Source: Corella eumyota (taxonomy: Eukaryota > Chordata > Ascidiacea > Phlebobranchia > Corellidae). From it: 64,000 nucleotides of DNA. The notes under the pieces are model-generated. The model was not told the DNA's origin, did no database searches, and was given only the letters and a program-made list of their open reading frames with translations. The DNA lies in NCBI GenBank assembly GCA_963082875.1, contig OY720103.1, positions 5,704,001 through 5,768,000 of the forward strand, in the 5' to 3' direction. The position numbers and the translations under genes are program-made. This document shows, in pieces, positions 12,798-23,097 of the stretch; within the stretch, counting starts at the first letter, position 1, and each line of letters begins with the position of its first letter.

Positions 12798-13806
12798 TAG
12801 ATATTTTAGCTGTGTAATCCTTCTTAAAATTTGTCTGCAAAAATAAACACCCCTGTTTATTGCATATTACGTAAACCCTGACCTTACCTTATATTTGTTT
12901 TACATGTCTTGGCAAACACAGGTAACCCTACTTTAAATAATGAAATTTTATGAGGTCCCATAATTCAATATTGTCTATGAGAAGGCAACAGTTGGTAAAA
13001 AAATACACAACACATAAAATAATAAAAACAGATATATTATATAAAACACACCAAAAGTAATATATATATATGCCTACCTATCTTTGTTTTAAATTTATTG
13101 TGTTGCTTCTACAACTTATTTGAATATTTTGAAGAGTTTTAGACATTTTTTCAAATGGTAGTTTTTGTTGTTTGGGCCAGTACAATTTTTGTTTAAAAAT
13201 TTATACATAAATTTTTTTGTAACTTTTTAAATAGTTTTTGTATAATCTAATAAATATACCAGACATTCTAGAGTAACTTTTTAATGTTTAAAAATGGGTA
13301 ACTTTCTGATAACTGGGCATTTCATATAAACTTTTTAATCTAATTTAATTGGCAAAGATATTGTAATGTCAAATATATATATATAACAAATTTAGTATTT
13401 CATTTTTAAATGTAATATGAGATTTGTAAGAAATTTAGCAATCGATATGTTAAAAATTAGTCATTAAAAATAAAATATTTTATAAAAAACAGTCTTACTA
13501 TTCTATTATTTACTTAAACCTCTGCAGTATATTTTCACATTGAGAATGTAAGAGAAAGTTGCAATCTAATTTCTAGTATGGTATATATATTTAAAAACAA
13601 AACATATAAAAATACTTGATCGAATAAATGGTATAAATAAAATCATCAAATAGATAGCAAGTATTAATTGTATTTTGAATGGGTAAGGGTTAAGTTAGAG
13701 TTCAATTTATCCATTTCTTGTGCTCCATTATGATTTATTTTTATTTAATATTATTCAATCCAGTATATTTACAAGAACACTATAAAAAGTAACATGAATC
13801 ACTTAC
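12798..13806. other. Non-coding AT-rich stretch
   Basis: Nothing recognised beyond A/T tracts and short TA runs (about 13065-13072 and 13374-13384). Confidence 0.4.
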
Positions 13807-13846
13807 CATTTAACTTTTGTGGAGCACCTTGCTTTTTCCTTGTCAT
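13807..13846 (-). CDS. Candidate start exon of a SALL/BCL11-type zinc-finger gene
   Basis: On the minus strand an ATG at 13846 opens a 40-nt frame reading MTRKKQGAPQKLN, followed by a canonical donor (G|GTAAGT, exon end 13807, phase 1). Vertebrate BCL11 and SALL proteins begin with MSRRKQ-x-x-PQ, a short motif that recruits the NuRD co-repressor, and it is usually carried on its own small first exon. The match is good in register (M, R, basic pair, Q, PQ) but short. No zinc-finger exon lies downstream within the window, so the rest would lie beyond base 1 and the intron would exceed 13.8 kb. It could also be chance. Confidence 0.4.
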
Positions 13847-15502
13847 GTTGAAGATTAAATGTAAACAAAATCAACTTCATTAAAATGTAAGAGTATGTAC
13901 AATTATTAGGTATTTATCAAATTATTAACATCTATATAAAACAAATAATTTGTAATAGTCAATAAATTAAACGATCTTCAATAAAAAAAATATATAAAAC
14001 TGCCGACTTTGGTCGATTTTAGAAACTATTTCTTACTGCAAATTCTCAAACATACAACACTTTAAATTTATTTATTTCCAAAATAAACAAACTTTAAGTA
14101 ACATTTGGCCTAGTTTCAAAACACTTTTAGCAATTTAAAATATCATTAGTTTAGTAATATTGCCTATTTATAGACCAGCGCAAATATATTTCGACATGGC
14201 AAACAGAAAATTTCTAGCCTTATTATATGTAAGCAATAAGAATTAAACCCAATACCTTATAAAGTAAAGCCAGTGTCCTCATCCTAACGATTCATTACTT
14301 TTTATTAAAATAATTCACAAATTAGCAGTTTGAATTTATTAATATAAAACATGTGAATTATAGCCCAAAATGTAAATTTACTCCTTGCATAAATGCCCAA
14401 CATTTAGCAACAAAAGTTGCCATAAAATTAAGTTAAAACTGTAAAAAATGATAAGAAAAAAAATTAATATATTATTTCTGAATCCCACCCTCTTTTTATA
14501 TTATTAAGCCATATAGAGAATTAAAAAAATCAACAATAGTTACAACTTACAACCAAAAACGTAACTACCTGAGCTTAATAAATAGTAAACAAAAAACGAG
14601 CATGTATTATGTGCAAGTGCATAAATTTGCAAATTGGCATTTGTCTAACTTTACTTAAATCTACAATGCCAAAACTTTAAACTAATTAAACTATAGATTT
14701 TTTGCTTTACTTTTGTTTTTCTACTTGCACTTGCAGGCAATTTTTAGTAATAAAAATTGAAAAAAAACAAGGGCTTTAAGTAAACTAATCAAGAATCAAT
14801 GTTTTAATTGTCAAGTCTGCTAACAGTAGTTGTAACCGCATAATGACTTTCCTTACATATAAGCATATGTACCTTTCTGTTTAAAAATAGAAATTATAGT
14901 GGAGTTTTAGGTAATAGTTGTAAATTAATAATTTTCTTCAATTTTTATTTTTTTGTGCAAGTAATTAGAACAAATTAAATCATATATAAATTTAAACAAA
15001 TTTTGAATGGTTCTTTTACGCCGTCTGACGGAACAAAATTTGAGAAATTTTGAAAGTTAATTTAAACCTCCTAGGCCTTGTGCTTTTTCTTGATTTTACC
15101 CCCTTGACCTTAGAAAACTACCACTGAAATGCTACTTTCATGTAATAAAATTTAAATAAGATCTAATACATACATACAAGTAATAATAGGCCTTTACAAT
15201 ACTGTGAAAAGATATAAATCAAAGTTACTTTGGTACAAATACAATCACGCAAGAATAAATAAAACTCTAAAACTATTTAACTAATAATATTTTAAACTGA
15301 CAGCGGGATTTAAACATTTAGTAAGGTAAAGTAAAATGCCATATATATTCACAATTTACAGTTATCAAAAAAGAAAGGGGAATTAGGGGGCTGTAATTTT
15401 GTTAAGCTTACAAACTAAGGCATAACCTAACCCCATACAATTTTTTTTTTGAGAGGGGTAACAAAAATTGGTCAAAAAAATAGGTAAATAATTTGTTCAA
15501 TC
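13847..15502. other. Intergenic AT-rich stretch
   Basis: No gene seen. Near 14235-14300 is an old minus-strand SINE head remnant (GAATTAAACCCAATACC). The 3' flank of the phosphatase gene is at the right end. Confidence 0.4.
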
Positions 15503-18500
15503 TCATTCGTCGATTACAAATCCTTTCGTTTTTTCCCAACGTGAAGAGGTTGCCCCTTCTTCCCTCTTATTTAAAGGATAGGAAGCACTTGTACTGCCAG
15601 AGCTTGTTGGTTTGCTTGGGTTTTTATAGCTTGCAGCTCTTCTTAGCTCTTCCGCATCAAACAATTGGTATAATTGCTTTATTTCAGCCTGATCGTTAAA
15701 TGAATTTGGGCCAAACTTTTTCTTGAACCATATTCTCTCCTTTAAAAACAAAAATAGTCATATTATGGTTTACTTAATACTTTAAAAAATAGCAGCGTGG
15801 TGTAGTGGTAAAAACACTTGCTACACCACACATGAGGTCATGGGTTCAATCCCACTGATCTCATGCTGTAGTGCCCTTGAGTTAGGCACTATAAACGGTA
15901 CGAACTCCTGCTGAGCCAGCACTTAATCAGCAGCGTAATTATCGGGCAATTATAATCTTTAATATCCTTTAGCTAGTTTTGTAAGTTCAGTTTTCTTTAA
16001 GCCCCTACAGTATTTTTTATTATTTACTCAAAAAATAGGCCTTGTGATGGATTGTATAAAAATTTGTAACCGCAAAAAAGTTACAAAAGTTTCAACAATT
16101 ATTTTTGAGGAAAAGTTGGCCAAAAAAAATTATACCGCAAAGGTTTTAAAAGTTATTTTCTGTTTTTGTTTATTTTTTACCTCTGATTTTAAAATGCTGA
16201 CATCAATGTTTAACATGGGATAACATTTGTTTCACCAACTCAGTCTTGGGTTACCTAAGGCAGTTTGGGATATTATAAGAATGTTAACCTATCATTAATC
16301 TGCCCAATAATTTTAGACTTACAAGAAGTGAAAATTGTTTAACACCATACTAAAAGACGTACTGCTACTACCCTAAAAGCAGTGGGGATCAAACCAAAGA
16401 CCTCATGTTTAGAACCCACTATGCCATACAGCATGCCTTAGTTTCTGTGCAAGTGAAATATATATCAAAAACTTACAGCTTTAACAGTGTTATCTTGATA
16501 GCTTTGCAATTGTTTTTGAAAGCCGAAGTTAGGGTTTGCACAACTTCTCTGTTGCCTCACAGCATTTAATGCATTCCTCCAATCATGTTCGGTTGAGGTA
16601 ATCATGTAACAGACAGTGACCGTAACACTTCGGGAAACACCTGCTAGGCTAACACAAAATTAAAATTAAATTTAGAAATGTAATTAAAATACAAGATGGT
16701 CAAAAAAATATAAAATTGCTGAAACTGAATACTAACAAACCCAATTATACCCAAAATCAAATTTTTATTAAAAGCAATAATTTGTTAAAAATTTTCAAAA
16801 AGCACAGTATTCTAGTTCTAATTTCATTCTTACCAATGTACCAATACAGCTCCTCCTTCCAGCCTATAAAAAAGGAATATTATTTAATATTTATTTTTAA
16901 AATCAGTTAATTTTCATTGTGTAGTAGTTAGAACACTTGGCTTTACTACATGATGGCCATGGTTTAATTACTATTGCTTCTATTATGTAACCCCAAGAGT
17001 AAGGCAGGCAAAGTTGCAAGTCAATATTAACCAAAACTATTTAAAAGAAAAAAATTAATGAATGATAAACTATCTGCTAATTTATTCGACTGTTGCAGTA
17101 CTTGTTGGACATCACAAAATTATGCTAATTACCAACTGCATAACTTATTTAATAACTTACCTTGCTGTGTGAATGAACTTAATACAATCGCGAAAATGAG
17201 GTACTCTGAAACATAAAAAATGACATTTTAGAATGTGTTTTAATTACTTTTATATTTACTAATGCTCAACCCCACACTGCTCTCATGCTGCAGCGCCCTT
17301 GAGTAAGGCACTATAAACAGTGTAAACCCCTGCTAAGCCAGCACTAAATCAGCAGCATAATTACCAGGCAATTATAATCTATAATATCCCAAACTGCTAA
17401 AGGCAACTCGAGACTGGGTCAAAGGAATAGTTGTTTATTTATGTTTTGGTCGCACATTCAACTTTCCCACATCGAGGATAAAGATATATAAACAAAAAAA
17501 TGCATAAAACTACTAAAATTAATCTGTCATTGTTAAGAGTTCTAGGTAGTCATATACTTTTTACCGTAAAAAGGCTAAAAACAAATGGACTTCTATTTAA
17601 ATAAACTTTTTTTATATAGTGGTTAAGATCCCCTTGGCTATATAACATGAGGTCCTAAGTTTGATTCCTTTAAAAATAACATAACAAAGAAAATGATCAA
17701 TAAATTCAAAAACTGCCAGAGCCAGGTAAATACTAGACCGATGTAATAAATGTCACTCTGTGTTAAGGATAAAAAGTCGACCTTTGAACAATAACAATAA
17801 ATAAATATATAAAAAAGATTATAAAGACTTACAAATTTTGATCAGGATTATCTTGTGCAGAAATACATAAATATTTTTTTCCCTGCAAAAAAATTATGGA
17901 ATTAGCAATATAGACTTGGAAGACAAGATAGTATTAAACTGTTAAGCACTACATCAGGTTGTTAATTTTATAAATTTTATATACCTTAACTATCGGTGCT
18001 GCATTATCATGAATTGACAATATGTGGGTGATTTGGTTTTTACTTAATTGCTCCAAATCCTTAGAATCTAAAAAAAAATGTCTAAATTTATTTATCCTTA
18101 ATGTGGGAAGGCTGACTTAAGAAATTTAACATAGGATAACATTTGTTACCTGACTCAGTCTCGAGTTCACTTTGGCAGTTAGTAATAATTTTGATTAAAA
18201 TTGCTTGATAATAAACCTGCTGATTGATTTTAGGCTCAGCAGGAGCTTGTATAAATTACAACATCTTACTTAAAGATGCTACAATGAGTATTAAACCCAG
18301 CAGCCTATACTATAAAGCCAAGTGTCATTTAAAAAAATATTAATCTCTATATTAAAAGCCTTGAGCAAGGCGCTATAAATGGTACAAACTCCTGCTGAGC
18401 CAACACTTAATCAGCAGCATAATTTTCGGGCAATTACAATCTATAATATCCCAAACTGCCACAGGCAACTCGAGACTGGGTCGGAGTAACTGATGTTACT

Positions 18501-18874
18501 CTATGTTTAAGTCGCACATTCGACTTTCCCACATCGAGGATAATGATATATACAAAAAAAACACTACACTATGTTGTCAACTATAAAGTTATGTTAGCAC
18601 ATACATTATAAAAGTATTGCATTAACAAAAACTAAGAATAAATCCATTAAAACTTCACGTTTAAACATTGAGGATAAATATACCTAACAAAAATATTCAA
18701 TTTAACTTACCCATAAAATTTCCCACATAAAGATTTGGCAAAATCTAAAAAACATCAAAAAATTACAAAATACATATATCTATAAGTATGGTAAAATTAC
18801 AAAATATAAATATATTGTACACAAAATATATCATTTACAAAACTCACAACTACCTTGGCCATTCCATTTCCCAT
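15503..18874 (-). CDS. DUSP22/15-like: Dual-specificity phosphatase, DUSP22/DUSP15 type
   Basis: Complete eight-exon gene encoding 223 aa. Exons, 5' to 3': 18874-18854, 18744-18711, 18067-17985, 17882-17833, 17205-17161, 16863-16834, 16648-16477, 15739-15503. All introns are GT-AG and the phases chain without a break. The protein starts MGNGMAK, with the N-myristoylation glycine of DUSP22 (JSP1/JKAP) and DUSP15. The catalytic loop reads VHCLAGVSRS with Cys88 and Arg94, and the general-acid Asp57 sits in AQDNPDQN. These numbers equal those I recall for human DUSP22. A conserved block ANPNFGFQKQLQ follows. The family dephosphorylates Ser/Thr and Tyr at membranes and tunes JNK and Src-family signalling. 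The last exon (KKKFGPNSFNDQAEIKQL, then a Ser-rich tail) is closer to the longer DUSP15 tail. One ancestor of both is likely. Introns hold several SINE copies. Confidence 0.93.
15791..15966 (+). repeat. SINE, 3' truncated, in phosphatase intron 7
   Basis: Head with A and B boxes and half of the body are present. The copy stops after GCAATTATAATCTTTAATAT, without the tail. Confidence 0.8.
16180..16436 (-). repeat. Old diverged SINE in phosphatase intron 7
   Basis: Minus-strand copy with AACTCAGTCTTGGGTTACCT and GCAGTGGGGATCAAACCAAA, heavily mutated. Confidence 0.6.
16915..17010 (+). repeat. Old SINE head in phosphatase intron 5
   Basis: TGTAGTAGTTAGAACACTTG corresponds to the A-box region. 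The copy ends shortly after a GAGTAAGGC-like word. Confidence 0.5.
17279..17500 (+). repeat. SINE, 5' truncated, in phosphatase intron 4
   Basis: Starts at CTCATGCTGCAGCGCCC, just after the B box, and runs to the CACATCGAGGATAAAGATAT tail. Confidence 0.8.
17615..17810 (+). repeat. Very old SINE-like copy in phosphatase intron 4
   Basis: ATATAGTGGTTAAGATCCCC and ACATGAGGTCCTAAGTTTGA recall the tRNA-like head. The tail is hardly recognisable. Confidence 0.4.
18088..18330 (-). repeat. Old SINE in phosphatase intron 2
   Basis: Minus-strand copy, tail TTTATCCTTAATGTGGGAAG, body TGACTCAGTCTCGAGTTCAC and TAGGCTCAGCAGGAGC. The head is decayed. Confidence 0.65.
18357..18560 (+). repeat. SINE, 5' truncated, in phosphatase intron 2
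   Basis: Begins at GCCTTGAGCAAGGCGC and is well preserved to the tail. It lies back to back with the older copy at 18088. Confidence 0.8.
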
Positions 18875-19109
18875 CTTTTGTTTTTTAAAGATTAAAATCA
18901 AGTCATGACAAATTCAAACTTTTAATTTTAATCAAACTTGCAGCTTGCTATCACTGACCACTTGACAACAAAGTAAACAAAATATTATTCTCTATTATTC
19001 GTTAGAGTACTTAGACATAAATCTGTTGTACTCCTACCGTTGCATCAGAATTACTGTTGTAACTTAAATTGTCGCATAATATTTTGTTTCTATGGCTAGG
19101 CGTCTGACT

Positions 19110-19390
19110 AAACGACGCTACAACGTAAAAGCAGTTGGAATCGAACCAAGTACCTCATTTAATAAAGCTAAAACTTCTTACCGCTACATTATACTTACCG
19201 GACCTTTTTGTTTTTTTTATTGCTGTCTTTTAATAACAAACATTGATTAGCTGACGTGAAATTGCTAAAACTAACTAACAATAACAATGCTTGTTGTAAA
19301 AAAGTTAGCACTTTATCCAATGGTGAAATGTAGTAAAAAAACTACAGTACATATGGTCTTGGGTTTTAGTACATATGGTCTTGGATTTGA
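19110..19390. repeat. SINE head remnants between two genes
   Basis: At 19110-19200 is a minus-strand tRNA-like head (GCAGTTGGAATCGAACCAAG). At 19342-19390 the 20-nt word AGTACATATGGTCTTGGGTT occurs twice in direct tandem with one or two changes. The phosphatase start lies to the left and the RGM 3' end to the right. Confidence 0.45.
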
Positions 19391-19700
19391 ATCCAATTGT
19401 TTTTACTTTGTAACAGCAAGCTTTAGTTAAGTTGCCAAGACTCAACGAATCAATTAACCCGTTGATAGAACATATCAATAATATTACTTACTAGATTAAA
19501 AATGATTAAGTTAAAAGTCTGCCCTTTTCTTAATCGAAAATAGAACAAAAAAATATTCACTGCGTTTTGTTAAATTCCGTTTTTATCGCTGTCGCTAGGT
19601 ATTGCTAAAGAGCAGATTTCAACAATTTTTTATAGTTGGTTACCTATTTTTAAGAAATTTTACAGCCTCCACAATCCTCTTTTATATGGAACATTATAAA

Positions 19701-19706
19701 TTTATT
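19701..19706 (-). terminator. Polyadenylation signal of RGM gene
   Basis: AATAAA on the minus strand, about 46 bases beyond the RGM stop codon. Confidence 0.5.
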
Positions 19707-19751
19707 TGCAATTAAATATAAAAAATATATATAAACTATATAGCGGTACAT

Positions 19752-22700
19752 CTAGAAAAGTAAAAAAACTATAGAAAATATAAGATAAAAAAACGGAGCG
19801 AAAATACTGCTAGAAGTTAACCTAACGCCCCCGTTTGTTCGATTTGCACTCTGTGACACAGTATCAGAACAGTCTGAAGAAATAGGGTGTATGACGTCAT
19901 ATTTGTCTTCCAATGCCGCGTTGTCGAAAGGCAGCGAGTTGTCATTCAACCAGTTTTTAATTAAAGTTAAATTCAATCGGCCTGTGTTGACCAGACCCGA
20001 GACGCATGAATCAAAACAAGATTTGAAATTCTTTTCATGCTTGAATTGCGAACAACGTCTATGTTTTCGTTTTTTCGCCCGCTTTTGCCGCTTTTTTGGG
20101 ATCAAAAACGGCTCGCTTGTTTGTTTACTTAAAATTAATTGCGCAAAATTCGATTTGGTGTTTTTGGCCACCTTGATGGTCGCCTTTGGCGCATTTTCGT
20201 TTTCCAAGCGAAAATTTGATTTTTTACTGAATTTTCGAGGACCATTGCACATTACATTTCTGCATTTTCTTCGAGCGAGTGACTCTTTAATATATCCCTT
20301 TTCGGAAAATGTTTTGCGTGATTCGCTTCCCGTATTCGAATCATGGGAATCGGAACTCGATGACTTAGCAGCGGGCTGTAATGGATGTTCGTCGCCGCAT
20401 AATTGATTTCGAGTCCGCAAGGATTTCGTGAACTCGTCAGGAATCTGAGCTCCCACTGTGAGCCGACGATTTCGCGAGCGCAAAGTAACCGTGGCGTTAA
20501 TAAACCCAGCTTGAATCTCGACATGCTGGTTTGGGATTATTTCAACGACTCTGACGCTTCCGCTGGTCGTCGAACCGTCGGTAAAAGCAGAAGGCAGGTT
20601 GGCATTGTCAGTCGTGGTAGCGAGGTAGACTTTTTTCTGGGCGCAATCTCCGGCACTTCGAATGAGAACAGAAATCTATATAATAAAAACAGATTTAAAT
20701 AGTTTGGATTTATAATTGAAACCTCTTGACCTAAATTAAATTTGGCTTTAAGTTTTGCTAAAATAAAGTTAAGGCACCAGTGTAAAAAATATCGATTCGT
20801 AGCGTAATGGTAAGAACACATGGCTTTACTACACAAGGTCTTGAATTCAATTCACACTGCTTTCATGTTCTAGCGCCTTATAGAGTCAGGCCTTATAAAC
20901 TGTACAAACTCTTAAAAAGTCAAAGCCGATCTTCAGATTAATTTCGGACAATATGACCAACAATATCCCAACTGTCTGTCAAAAGCAACTTGTGACTGGG
21001 TTAGGGTTACTCTGGTCTTGGTCTGTAAATGTTTTTTTTTCCACAACGAGGACAATTAATTTAAAAAAAACGGCATTCTTAAATTATTTTTTATTTTGCA
21101 AAATCGCGTGTAACAATTTGACCTTCTTCTAATTATTTGTTAGTAAAACAGCAGCGACAAAGTACTTAGTTTGTTTCTGCATTACAATAACACAAAGTGC
21201 TTCAGTTGACGCACACAACGGCATTCAAAATTCCACGTGTTTACTACATATTTAATTAAAGCAAGTTGTCGTGTTAGCGTGTTCTAATTTAGCCTCGTTG
21301 CTGTCGGTTTAATAGGATTACTGAAGTGCCCCTTTAAAGCTTTTCACACACTTTAAAACGGCTACTTGGAAACGAGGTTTGTAAAACAATCGAATAAATG
21401 TGTGTATCGATGTGTTAACAGCTAAATCAATTCGCCATCAGAAGAGTAACATGTTGACCCTATTTTATGCGTAATGAATATACTCATAAGTTAAAAGCAC
21501 TTTTTGTGAACGATTCAAAACATATTAATCTCTATTTCAAAAGCTATATGAATACATTCGCTAACTCCACTTTTTAACAAACTTAATTTTTTAAGGCCTA
21601 CTAGCTTATCAAGATATTATAGAAAATAAAAAAACTAAAAAATCTATAAAAATATGTAAAGTTTTTACGATATTGTTAATGTAGAGCGTCTAAATGGGAT
21701 GAAAGAAGACCGACTTTACAGTCCGAACATAATATTAAGCGGGTCCATGGCATAGCAAGACAAATAATTTTTAATTAAATGTAATTTTTAAAATTAAGGA
21801 ACTCTGTGCCGTTTATTAGAGTTTTTTCTATTTATACAAAGACATGGAAGCCACAAGATTCAAACCTTGGCCCTTTGCGTCTTAATGCAGGGTTGTATCT
21901 TTTTAACGACCATGCATTAAGAAAAATTCACCCCCATGTGAAATGAAAGTTTAAATCACCGTATAAGCCAATATGTGAAATATAAATCAATTCAAAAATA
22001 TATATTTTATACCTTTGAAGCATAACTTTTCTTTAGGTCATTCTCGTCCTTAACAAAAGTAACGGTAACTGCAAGGTAGTCGTTGTCCAACAAGGACCAT
22101 GTCCCTTCTAGATAACAACTTCTTAAATCGCCTACATAACTTTGTATTTTTGAGCCTTCCAGCAGCTCGCATTGTTTTAGGGCTGATCTTCCTTTATAAG
22201 TGCATGCGCTATTTTCTCGTACGGTATGAGTAGTTAAGGTTGTAACTGAGGTATTGGGGGTGGCGGTGCCGATAACTTCTGTAGGGGGTGACATAGCCTG
22301 TAGCCGTTTGTGTTCAGCAACCACAGATGTGCAGTTGCATCGTTTCAAGTTCTTTTGATTCATATGCTCGATGGAATGAAACAACAAATGGCCGCGGCAA
22401 AAGCGTCGTATTCGAGACAGGCACCGCTGGTATTTAAGATAGGCTTTGCACTCTGCAACAACATTGTCATCTCCGGTCTTCAGGCGATGCATTGCCCGTG
22501 AATAGGGCTTGTGACAGCGCTCTACCGAACACCCCCTGCTCTGCCTTCGAGCTGAAGCTGCAACAACAATCAAAACTTTTATTTACCAAGCGCTCATTCA
22601 ATTAAGGTAACGAAAGGTTAGGCTAAGAACAACATTGCGCACGCGTTGCTTTAAGATCTTCGTTTATTGACTTTAAAGAGAGCCCAAAAATTAAAAGTAA

Positions 22701-23097
22701 ACATGATGTTGCCAGAGAAATATGTCAGATTTAATTTGGGACTATGAATGGGAGAGGGCGCAACGCAGGTTGATCACATAGCAATATCACGGTACTGAGT
22801 TTACGTGCCTAAACTATAAGCCAGGCACGTTTTCAAATGCCGTCTAAGGTGCGCAAATACATTACACAATGGGGCCCGAAACCTAACGTTATATTTAAAC
22901 AGAGCCTACCAGGTGGTCTTATACTGTAATCATTGTAACCCCGGTCTTAAAATAATATAGATTATTAAATTTACTTGTCAACGGCTCTATAGAAGATTTT
23001 ATGGCTCACCTGTGCCCATATAAACGAAAATTAAAATGAAGATGAAATAGCAGGCTTTGTTGATTCTAGTCCGTGGAATTTGCTCAAATCTGCCCAT
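19752..23097 (-). CDS. RGM: Repulsive guidance molecule (RGM) family protein
   Basis: Three exons (23097-23010, 22557-22013, 20675-19752) join with matching phases (1, then 0) into 518 aa. Exon 1 gives a signal peptide (MGRFEQIPRTRINKACYFIF, then a hydrophobic run). Exon 2 carries the N-RGM domain (CRGHLLFHSIEHM, CNCTS) and the start of the von Willebrand-D-like region (SCYLEGTWSLLDNDYLAVTV). Exon 3 carries the C-RGM core (CAQKKVYLATTTDNANLPSA, VEIQAGFINATV) and the family's end block (SCVSGLVNTGRLNLT, ALED, VIHP). It ends in a hydrophobic tail suited to a GPI anchor. RGMs are extracellular ligands or co-receptors for neogenin and BMPs. Two oddities: the autocleavage motif GDPH is EGSK here (aa 163-166), and a long Lys/Arg-rich insert lies in the C-terminal part. 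At 518 aa it is longer than human RGMA (about 450). Confidence 0.93.
20790..21068 (+). repeat. Old full-length SINE in RGM intron 2
   Basis: All parts can be traced (GCGTAATGGTAAGAACACAT, TTCAATTC, CAACTTGTGACTGGGTTAGG, CCACAACGAGGACAA), but with many substitutions. A further tRNA-like scrap lies at about 21845-21920. Confidence 0.65.

Noticed and set aside
19891-20702. Plus-strand open frames of 99-171 aa
   Set aside because: Antisense shadows of RGM exon 3.
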